A DNA stretch of 64,000 nucleotides, from the NCBI GenBank assembly GCA_934216615.1, contig CAKQCB010000004.1, positions 496,001-560,000 on the forward strand, in the 5' to 3' direction. Positions 51,956 through 60,087 of the stretch are shown one piece after another. Each line of letters begins with the position of its first letter. The first letter of the stretch is position 1. The notes beneath the pieces were generated by a model. It saw nothing but the letters and a program-made list of their open reading frames with translations, made no database searches and was not told the origin of the DNA. Position numbers and translations under genes: made by a program. The DNA is from an uncultured Anaerolineae bacterium (GTDB lineage Bacteria; Chloroflexota; Anaerolineae; Aggregatilineales; Phototrophicaceae).

Positions 51956-52710
51956 AGGAGCGACTCGCCACCATCGACGCGCAAGACCGCGCCCGAGATG
52001 AAATCTTCACCTGCGAGGTACACTACCGCTCTGCCAATATCCGACGCGCTCCCCGGACGTTTGGCAGGGCTGTCTTGCGCGAAGGTCTGCCAGCGGGTTT
52101 CGTCCATGCCATCCGGTTTCATCACCAGCCCGGGAATGATGGCGTTCGTGCGGATGCTCGGGCCTAAGCTGGCGGCGGTCACTTGGCTGAGCGCCAGTAA
52201 CCCCGCTTTGCTCACACCGTGATGGGCAAAATCGACCCACGGTTCTAACGAGCCTTTATCACAAATATTGATGATCACACCCTGACCGCCGTGTTCATTC
52301 GGGGCATGTTCTTGCATCCAACGCACAGCGGCTTGGGTGCATAAAAACGGCGCGGTGAGGTTGATCGCAAGCGTATTTTGCCAATCTTCCAGCGTCACTT
52401 GCATCAACCCGCGCCGTTGAAAATTAGAGGCGCTGTTGACGAGGATATGCAGATCAGGAAAACAGGTGCGGGCTTCGCTGAATAACTGATTTACCCCTTC
52501 AGGCTTGCTGAGGTCGGCTTGGACTAGCCACGCATTCACACCAAAAGACTTCACATCTTTGAGTGTATTGCGCGCTTCTTCTTCAGGGGTTTCATGATAA
52601 TGAACAAGGATATTCACCCCTGCCCGTGCGAGTTCAATGGCAATTGCGCGCCCGACCCTGCGTGCAGACCCGGTGACAATCGCGACTTTTCCCTGCAAAT
52701 TCTCACGCAT
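51952..52710 (-). CDS. Pteridine-reductase-like short-chain dehydrogenase with Tyr-to-His active-site change
   Basis: 252 residues, cytosolic. TGSARRVGRAIAIELA (about 14-29) is the Rossmann motif with the RRVG form typical of pteridine reductases (PTR1/FolM), NADPH-type. NSASNF and INICDKG follow; in PTR1 the Asp of the latter pairs with YxxxK thirteen residues on. Here that position reads HHGVSK, so the Tyr is His. C-terminal LRVDGGESLL is standard. It may reduce dihydropteridines or may have lost normal activity. It is a single gene. Confidence 0.85.
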   Translation of the reverse strand: MRENLQGKVAIVTGSARRVGRAIAIELARAGVNILVHYHETPEEEARNTLKDVKSFGVNAWLVQADLSKPEGVNQLFSEARTCFPDLHILVNSASNFQRRGLMQVTLEDWQNTLAINLTAPFLCTQAAVRWMQEHAPNEHGGQGVIINICDKGSLEPWVDFAHHGVSKAGLLALSQVTAASLGPSIRTNAIIPGLVMKPDGMDETRWQTFAQDSPAKRPGSASDIGRAVVYLAGEDFISGAVLRVDGGESLL

Positions 52711-52860
52711 AATTCCCCCTTATTTCGACACAAGCGAGAAATATACCGTCATTTGAAGCTTCTCAGCAATCATACCGAACTAAATTCTTACCGCGGCGTG
52801 CATGGCATATCGCTCAAACTGGGCTGAATAGTTAGTAGATTGTGATGTTCTGGATCACGG

Positions 52861-53259
52861 TCAAAACCAGCGTCCCACCGCAAACCCTACAAAAAGCGCC
52901 AGCAGACCTAGCGCCGTTTGCAAAAGCAGATTGACGAAGACCAATCCCCATTGGTTTTGCCCTATCAGGGTGCTGGTCTCAAACATGAAACTGGAGAAGG
53001 TGGTAAACCCGCCCATGAATCCTGTTAAAAAGATGAGGCGCAGTTGTGGTGAAAGGGATGCCGATGCGTGATTTTCAATCATCATCCACACCATGCCAAA
53101 CAGAAAACTGCCGAGGATGTTGACGGTGAATGTCCCCCACGGAAACGTATTTCCCAACAGGTGCTGAACGAGACGGGTTAAGCCGTATCGCGCCAGCGCC
53201 CCGAATGCTCCTGCGATGCCAATCCACACCCACTGCGCCATTGAAGCCTTCTCACTCAA
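52861..53259 (-). CDS. crcB: Fluoride exporter CrcB/Fluc
   Basis: 132 residues and four spans, normal for a Fluc fluoride channel subunit. The conserved GTFTVNILGSFLFGMVW with its Asn, and GFMGGFTTFSSFMFE with the Phe/Thr track, are present. ALARYGLTRLVQ lies in the first part. Its ATG overlaps the stop of the VOC gene by four bases. Usually two subunits form a dual-topology dimer; only one copy is visible here. No fluoride riboswitch is seen. Confidence 0.93.
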   Translation of the reverse strand: MSEKASMAQWVWIGIAGAFGALARYGLTRLVQHLLGNTFPWGTFTVNILGSFLFGMVWMMIENHASASLSPQLRLIFLTGFMGGFTTFSSFMFETSTLIGQNQWGLVFVNLLLQTALGLLALFVGFAVGRWF

Positions 53260-54182
53260 CGCCGAGAAAGTGAGGGCATTTGATCGGTCAGGATGACTTG
53301 GATATGCGCAGGATCATAGACTTGTACGCCTGCGGGTGTTTGCTGTGTCTCGATGCCGGCATCCTGAAGGCGTGTGATCGCCTGTACTAAGTCGGCAGAA
53401 GAAGGATATGTGAGCGTGAAGTAACGTAACCCTAATGCGTGATCTGGGGCGGGGGGCAAGCTGATCCCCTTCCATGTGTTAAACGCGACGACATGAGGCT
53501 GTTGTTCATCCAAACCCACGTCACCCATTTGGAAATTCTCGATATGCGTCCAGTTTTGAAAACCGAGCGTGTCCCGATAAAACGTGAACATTTGCGGGAT
53601 GTGCGTGCCATACAAATGCACATGGCCGATCTGCGTTCCGTCGGGCAAAGGTGAATCTAGCGGATCATCGTCGCTCAGCTCGTTGAACAGCGCTTCCAAA
53701 TTCAGCGGGTCGCGCCCACTTCCCACACGCCCATCGGCATACTGAACGACCATTTCGCCGTTCACAATTTCAACCACAGCATCCTCTAAGGAACGTACAT
53801 AAAGTTCGATATTGTTGCCTTCGAGATCATCTAAATAGGTGGTCTTGGACATGCCGTGATCTGTCGGCGCGTTGGGATAACGCATCACAAATAAGCGGGC
53901 GATTGCCCGTGCCAATTCCTTGAGGCTGGGGTACAAGATCGCAAAATGATACATGCCCGTTGTTTGTTGCATGCGTAAAGCATTGGGGTTTTCGCTCAAG
54001 TGCAAGAGCACTTCTTGTTCTGTGCCGAGTGCCGCTTCTGAGCCTTCGCGCCAATGGACGTTGAACCCTAAGACTTTGGTATAAAACGTGATCTGCCGAT
54101 CCAGATTTTGCACCGTCAAATGCACATAGCCGATGCGCGTCGCGCTCGGTAAGCTGTAAGGAGGGGGTGTAGAAGTTGACAT
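53256..54182 (-). CDS. Two-domain VOC (extradiol dioxygenase-like) protein
   Basis: 308 residues made of two VOC halves (about 15-135 and 175-300). Each starts with a RIGYVHLTVQNLDRQITFYTKVLGF- or IGHVHLYGTHIPQMFTFYRDTLGF-type strand-helix pair. The metal ligands would be His of VHL, His of MYHF and Glu of NNIELYV, as in CatE-like catechol 2,3-dioxygenases of the two-barrel type. The ring substrate is not known. It is coupled by ATGA overlap to crcB. Confidence 0.85.
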   Translation of the reverse strand: MSTSTPPPYSLPSATRIGYVHLTVQNLDRQITFYTKVLGFNVHWREGSEAALGTEQEVLLHLSENPNALRMQQTTGMYHFAILYPSLKELARAIARLFVMRYPNAPTDHGMSKTTYLDDLEGNNIELYVRSLEDAVVEIVNGEMVVQYADGRVGSGRDPLNLEALFNELSDDDPLDSPLPDGTQIGHVHLYGTHIPQMFTFYRDTLGFQNWTHIENFQMGDVGLDEQQPHVVAFNTWKGISLPPAPDHALGLRYFTLTYPSSADLVQAITRLQDAGIETQQTPAGVQVYDPAHIQVILTDQMPSLSRR

Positions 54183-54234
54183 ACGTGATTTTATCCCGCT
54201 TCAAATAGACAATAGAAATTATACGCGCCGTCGA

Positions 54235-55704
54235 TCACGGCACGATATAATCTATAGACGCGGGCACAGGGGTCAAAATATACACATCCACATAACCTGA
54301 CCAAGAACGCCAGTCATGATCGCTGTATCCGAGGTCTACCCATAACGGGATGCGACGTGGCCCGCCTGTATCTTGAATATCGCCAATTCCATAATTGCGC
54401 ACATAGATGCGCGTGCCATAAGGCAAAACGCGCGGGTCAGAGCCAACAATCCCGTGTTGAAGTGTCGCGCCTGTCGCGGTGATGTTGTCGCCCCCCAACG
54501 CCGCCGGATGATAACTGGTTGCGTACATCCGCAAAACGCGCCAATACTCCACGGGGCCGTTAGGGGTGTCTAGCGTGCGCACAACCACATTCATGCCATA
54601 TTCAAAAATTTCGTTGCGCGGGTCTTGAATCACCGCGCTCGCTTCCGTTTGTTGGCTCACTTCGATGCCGTTCTCATAGCGGATGCGCGTGGTCGTCCGC
54701 CGAATCCCGACTTGGCCACTTTGGGCAATCCGTTCGGTATCCAATTCGAGTTCGGGGTTACCTTGAACTACCCGCTCAAATGGCAGGGTTTCGTCAGAAG
54801 TGATGACTTCTTCGCGCACGCGCAAAACGCGCACAGTCATCCCGTCGCGTAAAGCGGTGCTCTCGCTAGGAATTGTGTAATCTAAACCCGCGAGGACCAC
54901 CCCCATGCTAGAAAGTGCATTGGCGACGGTCGTCCCCTGCACGCGCGATTGTAAGGCTTGTCCGTCAGCTTCGATGGTGATTTGATAGGCAGGCTGAATC
55001 TGAATTTCCATCCCTGCGGTAAGTGGGGTGCTCAAATCGATAGAGACGGAATCCGCCAGATACAACGGAATTTGCGCTTCAAACAAAGCATCACCCACCG
55101 TTCGGGCTGTTGTGAGCAACGTTTGAGCATTGCCCCTCTGTACAATCGTCACTTCGATGGCGGGGCGTATCTCTATTTGACGTAACGGCGCTGACCAATC
55201 CGCCAACTGTGCATGGCTCACCTGTTGACCATCAATCCATACTTCATCAAATGGGTTTAACGTGATCCCCAATTGGTCGAGGATGGCGTTTGGCTGGGGC
55301 TGAACGCTATAGACATGCTGGCTTTGCTGATTGATCGTCACTTGTACAAGCTGTGCGCGGTCTAAACGGATGCTCTGGTTCGCTTCGATGGGCGTGTCTA
55401 AGCCGGGGGTCAGGCGATCATTCGGCGAAGGATATACGCCTTGTTCCAGCAAGAATTCGCGTACGGTGTCGGCGCGGGTTTCTAGGGTGACGGCGATGCC
55501 ATCCACACTCCATATCACAGGCGTGGTGTGCATCCACTGTAAAACCACTACCACGCTCACGACGGCCACGAATCCAAAAACGATCAAGGCAATGAGCGCG
55601 ATACGACGAAGCCTATATTTTGGAGAGGAAATAGGTTTCAGGGGCTGGGTATCTTGTACATGGGGTGTGTTCATGTACTCAGGAAGCGCGTTATGCTTAC
55701 CCAT
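54235..55704 (-). CDS. DUF348-G5-3D cell wall protein (YabE-like)
   Basis: 489 residues from the ATG at 55704. N-terminal anchor (about 32-58), three DUF348 ubiquitin-like repeats (about 62-290, with SVDGIAVTLETRADTVREFLLEQGVYP and QGTTVANALSSMGVVLAGLDY), a G5 domain (about 296-370) and a C-terminal 3D domain (about 390-475: RMYATSYHPAALGGDNITATGATL, DIQDTGGPRRIPLWVDLGYSDHDW). The last holds the Asp residues that name the 3D domain of MltA/EXLX-type lytic enzymes. It is the YabE/resuscitation-factor layout and probably trims peptidoglycan. The SRP RNA gene lies immediately upstream. Confidence 0.9.
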   Translation of the reverse strand: MGKHNALPEYMNTPHVQDTQPLKPISSPKYRLRRIALIALIVFGFVAVVSVVVVLQWMHTTPVIWSVDGIAVTLETRADTVREFLLEQGVYPSPNDRLTPGLDTPIEANQSIRLDRAQLVQVTINQQSQHVYSVQPQPNAILDQLGITLNPFDEVWIDGQQVSHAQLADWSAPLRQIEIRPAIEVTIVQRGNAQTLLTTARTVGDALFEAQIPLYLADSVSIDLSTPLTAGMEIQIQPAYQITIEADGQALQSRVQGTTVANALSSMGVVLAGLDYTIPSESTALRDGMTVRVLRVREEVITSDETLPFERVVQGNPELELDTERIAQSGQVGIRRTTTRIRYENGIEVSQQTEASAVIQDPRNEIFEYGMNVVVRTLDTPNGPVEYWRVLRMYATSYHPAALGGDNITATGATLQHGIVGSDPRVLPYGTRIYVRNYGIGDIQDTGGPRRIPLWVDLGYSDHDWRSWSGYVDVYILTPVPASIDYIVP

Positions 55705-55739
55705 CAATCTGCCTTATGCAAAAAAAACGAGTCATTCGC

Positions 55740-55855
55740 AGTTTGCTCAAACTGGGAGAACCTACGGCACCCAAGATTAAATCCTTAGTGCTGCTATCTT
55801 TCGATCCTGACACGGTTCGGACGTCTTGCCGCGTAGGACCCAGTTTGAGCAAACT
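55740..55855 (-). ncRNA. ffs: Signal recognition particle RNA (4.5S type)
   Basis: On the minus strand the sequence reads ...CCGTGTCAGGATCGAAAGATAGCAGC.... This matches the conserved SRP domain IV (GTCAGG, apical GAAA-type loop, AGCAGC) that binds Ffh. The ends pair in a perfect 16-17 bp helix (55740-55756 with 55839-55855), giving a long hairpin of about 116 bases, normal for small bacterial SRP RNA. Eight Ts follow at 55720-55727 on the minus strand. The RNA guides signal-sequence proteins to the membrane. The exact ends are estimated from the helix. Confidence 0.85.
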
Positions 55856-55897
55856 ATGAACAACTCATGTATCCATCGTGGAATTGATGGAAAAATC

Positions 55898-55926
55898 AGT
55901 TTAATGAAGCTGTTCGTGTTTGTCAA
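55898..55926 (-). promoter_or_regulatory. Promoter of the SRP RNA gene
   Basis: On the minus strand, TTGACA (55921-55926) is separated by 17 bases from TAAACT (55898-55903). Transcription would begin about 35-45 bases before the SRP helix, so trimming of the 5' end is likely. The same message could run on into the 3D-domain gene. Confidence 0.6.
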
Positions 55927-56150
55927 TCGCGGGTCAAACAAAACGGCATTCGCGAACCTCTATATTCAAAAACTTTCCTAAATGATAAACTCAGCTTTGG
56001 AAAAAGAACAACACGCATCCTAAATAATACGTTCAGATGTAGCATATCGTATTGATGAACAATGCGGAAATCATAGAACCATCATCGCCAAAGATTCACA
56101 AGATGGGCGATTCTAAAATAACATCAGGTGAGTTTATGACCGCCGAAAGC
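55927..56150. other. Gap with no recognisable feature
   Basis: Between the SRP RNA promoter and the repeat copy at 56151 there is no open frame with a ribosome site and no obvious structure. The stretch is modestly AT-rich and may hold an unseen promoter for the plus-strand epimerase gene. Confidence 0.4.
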
Positions 56151-56268
56151 ACCTCACCCCGTCAGGGTCGCGCCCTCTCTTAGTGGAGAGGGCAAAAGAT
56201 GAAGCATGTGCTGATAAGTTTTTGTCCTCTGAAGGGGATGGTTAAGCGTCAGCGCAAGTGGTGGGGTG
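56151..56268. repeat. Short degenerate copy of the dispersed element
   Basis: Starts ACCTCACC (56151) and ends near GGTGGGGTG (about 56268). CCCGTCAGGG, GCCCTCTC and GGAGAGGGC pieces are kept, but the middle part of the complete 190-bp copy is missing. Confidence 0.75.
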
Positions 56269-56300
56269 TCTTTTCATAGGTTCAACGGATTAGAAAATTT

Positions 56301-57263
56301 ATGAGCGCAATTTTAGTCACAGGGGGCGCGGGGTTCATTGGCAGTCATCTTGCCGTACGCCTCTTACAACGGGGTGAAGAAGTCATCATCCTCGATAATC
56401 TTGATCCCTATTACGACGTTGCCATCAAACAGTTGAATTTAGAGCGCGCCCGCCAGCACAGTCAAGGAAGCCAACTCACCATCATTGAGGGGGACATTCG
56501 CGACCATGCGCTGGTTCAAGGCATTTTCGCTCAACACAACATCCGCAAAATCGCCCATCTAGCCTCTTTAGCGGGTGTGCGCTACTCCATTGACCGTGGG
56601 GATTTATACGCCGCCGTCAATACGATGGGGTCGGTCATGCTGATGAACGAAGCGCGTCAGCACGGGGTAGAACTGATGGTTCAAGCTTCGACCTCATCGA
56701 TTTATGGACAAACCACGCGCGTACCCTTCGTCGAAGACGATGCGCCGGATTTTCCGCTCTCGCCTTACGCCGCCAGTAAACGTGCCGCTGAAATCTTCGC
56801 GCACAGCTATCATGTGCTGTTTGGTTTCAACGTGACCAGCCTGCGCTTTTTTAACGTCTATGGCCCGTTTGGTCGGCCGGATATGATGCCTCTGAAAGCG
56901 ATCCGTTCGATCCTCGCAGGGGAAACTATCACCCTGTATGATCCCGATGTGTTACGGCGCGACTGGACCTACATCGACGATACGATTGACGGGGTGATCG
57001 CCGCGCTGAACCATCCGCTTGGATATGAAATTTTTAATCTGGGCAGTGGGAATCCCGTCTTGCTCAAAGACTTTTTTGAAATTTATCAACGGATCATCGG
57101 CAAACAAGCGATCACCGTAGAAGTTCCTGCACCGTCAAGCGAGCCGAAGATCACCTACTGCGATAATACCCGCGCCCGTGAGAAATTAGGCTTCCATCCA
57201 CAGACCGATCTTGAAACTGGGTTAACCCGCACATGGGAATGGTATAAAACCCAATATCTTTAA
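56301..57263 (+). CDS. NAD-dependent epimerase, UDP-glucuronate 4-epimerase-like
   Basis: 320 residues, cytosolic extended SDR. TGGAGFIGSHLAVRLL (about 7-22) binds NAD. The YYD segment after DNLD, the STSSIYG catalytic Ser/Thr region and YAASK (about 156-160) with the active-site Tyr/Lys follow, and RFFNVYGPFGRPDMM is typical of UDP-glucuronate epimerases and UDP-glucose epimerases of the extended type. It prepares nucleotide sugars for surface glycans. It ends directly before the nuclease gene. Confidence 0.88.
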   Translation: MSAILVTGGAGFIGSHLAVRLLQRGEEVIILDNLDPYYDVAIKQLNLERARQHSQGSQLTIIEGDIRDHALVQGIFAQHNIRKIAHLASLAGVRYSIDRGDLYAAVNTMGSVMLMNEARQHGVELMVQASTSSIYGQTTRVPFVEDDAPDFPLSPYAASKRAAEIFAHSYHVLFGFNVTSLRFFNVYGPFGRPDMMPLKAIRSILAGETITLYDPDVLRRDWTYIDDTIDGVIAALNHPLGYEIFNLGSGNPVLLKDFFEIYQRIIGKQAITVEVPAPSSEPKITYCDNTRAREKLGFHPQTDLETGLTRTWEWYKTQYL

Positions 57264-57278
57264 ATGACGAGGGACATG

Positions 57279-58532
57279 ATGACCGATCCTATTCGCATGT
57301 TACATTTTGCTGATATTCACATCGGCATGGAAAATTACGGGCGTATTGACCCCGAAACAGGGTTGAATACCCGTGTGCTTGACTTCTTGCGTCGTATGGA
57401 CGAGATGATTGAGTACGCTCGAAATGAAGATATCGACCTGACCATTTTTGCGGGCGATGCGTTTAAAACCCGTACCCCGAACCCCACCTTTCAACGTGAG
57501 TTTGCATGGCGTGTCCGCGACCTGATCGCGATTGCGCCGTTGGTCTTGCTGGTCGGCAATCACGACCTTCAGCCGAACGCGCTCAAAGCATCCAGCATCG
57601 AAATCTATGATACGTTGGCCGTTCCTAACGTATGGGTTGCCGATAAATACGAATGGAGAGAAATTCAGACCAAACGTGGCCCTGTCGCTGTTGGCGCTGC
57701 GCCCTATCCGTTACGGGCGCGGGTACTGCAAGATGTAGGCACACATGGGTTATCCATCGCTGAAACTGATACGGTCCTGCAAGCAGAGCTGGCGCGCATC
57801 ATCGAAGCGATGGCCGCCGAAGTCGATGCCTTCGATATGCCCCGTGTCCTCACAGGCCATTTCACCATCAATGGCGCGGCAATCGGCAGTGAACGTCAAA
57901 TCATGCTAGGGCGAGATATCCAACTTGCGCCCTCTGTTTTAGCCGACCCGCGTTGGGATTATGTCGCCATGGGGCATGTGCATAAGCATCAAGATATATC
58001 GGCTGGCAGAGCGGGCGTTCCGCCTATTGTCTATAGTGGCAGTATGGAACGCATCGACTTTGGGGAAGAGGGTGACCCGAAAGGCTTCTGCCGTGTCGAT
58101 CTTGCGCGGAACGCGACCACATGGCATTTTCAAACAGTGCGGGCGCGTCCCTTCCTCACTTTGCGCATGGATTTACGCGAGAGTGCCGATCCTACCCAAG
58201 AAGCACTCAATATGATTGACGAGTACGATGTCAAACATGCGGTGGTGCGGATGATTCTCCAGCTCACACCAGAAACCGCCGCCCAATTGAATGAAGCGGT
58301 TTTACGTGAAAAGTTCAGAACGGATGGCGCGTCGTTCATCGCCACCATTCGCAAAGAGATCGAGCAACCTGCGCGGGCGCGTCTAGGCGAAAGTCCAGAG
58401 GGACTCAGCGATCTTGAGCTGTTGGAGCGCTACTTGATGAGCAAAGATGTCCCGTTAGATCGCCGTCAGCAACTTGTCTCCGCCGCCGACACTTTATTAA
58501 GCGAGCATATCGTTGTCACAGAGGACGAGTAA
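57279..58532 (+). CDS. SbcD/Mre11-type DNA repair nuclease
   Basis: 417 residues from ATG 57279, with GAGGG just upstream (in-frame ATGs at 57264 and 57276 also exist). Calcineurin-like phosphoesterase motifs: HFADIHIG (about 9-16), FAGDAFKTR, LVGNHD, GHFTING, MGHVHKHQ. The YSGSMERIDFGEE segment is typical of SbcD/Mre11 and gives Mn-dependent exonuclease/endonuclease activity on hairpins and blocked ends. The partner SbcC is not next to it. It shares a transcript with the epimerase, an odd pairing. Confidence 0.9.
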   Translation: MTDPIRMLHFADIHIGMENYGRIDPETGLNTRVLDFLRRMDEMIEYARNEDIDLTIFAGDAFKTRTPNPTFQREFAWRVRDLIAIAPLVLLVGNHDLQPNALKASSIEIYDTLAVPNVWVADKYEWREIQTKRGPVAVGAAPYPLRARVLQDVGTHGLSIAETDTVLQAELARIIEAMAAEVDAFDMPRVLTGHFTINGAAIGSERQIMLGRDIQLAPSVLADPRWDYVAMGHVHKHQDISAGRAGVPPIVYSGSMERIDFGEEGDPKGFCRVDLARNATTWHFQTVRARPFLTLRMDLRESADPTQEALNMIDEYDVKHAVVRMILQLTPETAAQLNEAVLREKFRTDGASFIATIRKEIEQPARARLGESPEGLSDLELLERYLMSKDVPLDRRQQLVSAADTLLSEHIVVTEDE

Positions 58533-58971
58533 TTGCGCTGCGCTGTAGGGTGTTTAAGTGGAACCTCACCTGCTTCGCTGGCGCTCAGCCGTCCTCTCCG
58601 TGGGGAGAGGACAAAGGGCGTTTCTCATTTTGAGGTAGGTTATGTTTCGCGGACAGGGCATGCCCTGTCCCTACAAATCCTGATTTGTAACGTGATTCTT
58701 TTCGTCCTCTCCGTAGGGAGAGGGCACGATAGCGCAGCTATCGGGGTGAGGTGCTTGTAACAACGGATAAAGGACACCTCACCTGCTTCGCTGATGCTCA
58801 GCCGTCCTCTCCATGGGGAGAGGACAAAGGGCGTTTCTCATTTTAAGGTAGGTTATGTTTCGCGGACAAGGCCTGCCCTGTCCCTACAAAAATCCTGATT
58901 TGTAACGTGATTCTTTTCGCCCTCTCCCCACGGAGAGGGCACGATAGCAAAGCTATCGGGGTGAGGTGACC
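58533..58971. repeat. Tandem pair of complete dispersed elements
   Basis: This gene-free stretch holds two near-identical elements in the same orientation, 58563-58752 (190 bp) and 58776-58967 (192 bp). Both run ACCTCACCTGCTTCGCTG... to ...CTATCGGGGTGAGGT with a GGACA(G/A)GGC..GCCCTGTCC hairpin in the middle and CCTCTCC/GGAGAGG palindromes on both sides. They are the best complete copies in the window. The right copy ends four bases before the stop codon of the VOC gene. Confidence 0.9.
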
Positions 58972-59382
58972 TTACTTATCCTGTGACAGGACCATGATAT
59001 TGCCGTTATTGTCCTTAAAAATTGCTTCGATGATGCCATACGGACGGTCGATGGGCGCTTGCAAAAACTCGACGCCTTTCGCGTGAAACGCTTCATACGT
59101 CTTTTGGCAGTCGGCGGTTTTCCACGGGCCAATGCCAAGCTGACCTGCTTCCACCAGTTGTGTCAGGGCATCGACGGCTTCTTGGGTCAAACCACCGCCC
59201 ACCTTGATCGCCGCCAGTTGAAATTCAAGTTCGGGCTGACCTTTGAGGCCAATCGTCAGCCAGCGATACCCCGCATTTGTAAAGTCGGTACGGATTTCAA
59301 AGCCAAGTTTTTCCGTATAAAAACGCAGGGATTCGTTTTGATCTTTCACCCAGATCGTGGCGACTGCAAGTTTATCTAACAT
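58972..59382 (-). CDS. VOC-family (glyoxalase-like) protein
   Basis: 136 residues, one VOC unit: LAVATIWVKDQNESLRFYTEKLGFEIRTDF (about 5-34) and a C-terminal PYGIIEAIFKDNNGNIMVLSQ. The usual His of the first strand (V-x-D/H) reads ATIWV, and Glu lies in the IEAIFKD region, so metal binding is not assured. It is in the same strand order as the AraC-type regulator gene upstream and may be controlled by it. GGAGGAA precedes the ATG. Confidence 0.85.
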   Translation of the reverse strand: MLDKLAVATIWVKDQNESLRFYTEKLGFEIRTDFTNAGYRWLTIGLKGQPELEFQLAAIKVGGGLTQEAVDALTQLVEAGQLGIGPWKTADCQKTYEAFHAKGVEFLQAPIDRPYGIIEAIFKDNNGNIMVLSQDK

Positions 59383-59460
59383 TTTATTCCTCCCGAATTG
59401 ATAACCATAATGAAAGAATAAAACATTTGTGCTATTTTTACTTCTCGAAAATTGCGCTTT

Positions 59461-59898
59461 TTAATGATCTTCTTGATCATCAATCTCATGAAGCATACAC
59501 ACGCAAAGGGGGATATACGCAGGTTTTACGGGGGATTGAGCATTCAGGCGATACGCGCTCGGAGAAATACCCGCAACTTTACGGAACAGCGCGCTAAACG
59601 ACCCCAAACTTTCGAAGCCGATGCTGAAACAAATATCAGTGATGGAAATATCAGTTGTGCGTAACAGTTCTTTGGCTTTGGATATGCGCTGTTGAACCAA
59701 GTATTGATGCGGGGTGACTTTATAAACGCGCTGGAAAACGCGAATGAAATGATAAGGCGATAACGCCGCCTCACGGCTCAACTGCTGAATGGTGATCGGC
59801 GTGTTGTAATGGCGATCTAAAAACCGCCGTGCCACCCGTACCGATTCGTGTGGGGTTGAAGCGACTTGTTTTTGATGAGAGACAAGAGAAGGTTTCAT
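59461..59898 (-). CDS. AraC-type transcriptional regulator (DNA-binding domain only)
   Basis: 145 residues. RVARRFLDRHYNTPITIQQLSREAALSPYHFIRVFQRVYKVTPHQYLVQQRISKAKELLRTTDISITDICFSIGFESLGSFSALFRKVAGISPSAYR covers residues 20-115, a double helix-turn-helix of the AraC family. No sensor domain is present, as in SoxS/MarA-type regulators that are controlled at the level of synthesis. It is divergent from dnaN and upstream of a VOC gene. Confidence 0.88.
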   Translation of the reverse strand: MKPSLVSHQKQVASTPHESVRVARRFLDRHYNTPITIQQLSREAALSPYHFIRVFQRVYKVTPHQYLVQQRISKAKELLRTTDISITDICFSIGFESLGSFSALFRKVAGISPSAYRLNAQSPVKPAYIPLCVCMLHEIDDQEDH

Positions 59899-60011
59899 AG
59901 GGATAGTATACCATTTTCCATGTGCAGACGCCTATCAAGTCACTTGAAACGCTGACAAAATAATGCTCGTGTCGTGGCATGGGATCATGTATAAAAATCT
60001 CATAGGGACAT

Positions 60012-60019
60012 GCTATAAT
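60012..60019 (+). promoter_or_regulatory. Extended -10 promoter of dnaN
   Basis: TGCTATAAT-type sequence (TG at 60011-60012, TATAAT at 60014-60019) is an extended -10. A weak -35 may be present further left. It lies about 70 bases upstream of the dnaN ATG. Confidence 0.55.
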
Positions 60020-60087
60020 TATCACACATACGACAAACTCTATTTTTTACACTCATCACTAGCGTATTTCATCAGGAGTAAGCACGG

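Noticed and set aside
52711..52860. Fluoride riboswitch for crcB
   Set aside because: crcB is the second gene of a VOC-crcB unit, and neither the gap below the SDR nor the region before the VOC gene shows the conserved fluoride riboswitch core.
58533..58760. Small plus-strand frame after sbcD
   Set aside because: It runs through the dispersed element and encodes only repeat-derived residues.
15091..58967. CRISPR array from the repeated GGAGAGG/CCTCTCC pieces
   Set aside because: The copies are 190 bp, scattered over the window, inverted at their ends and lack regular spacing or cas genes.
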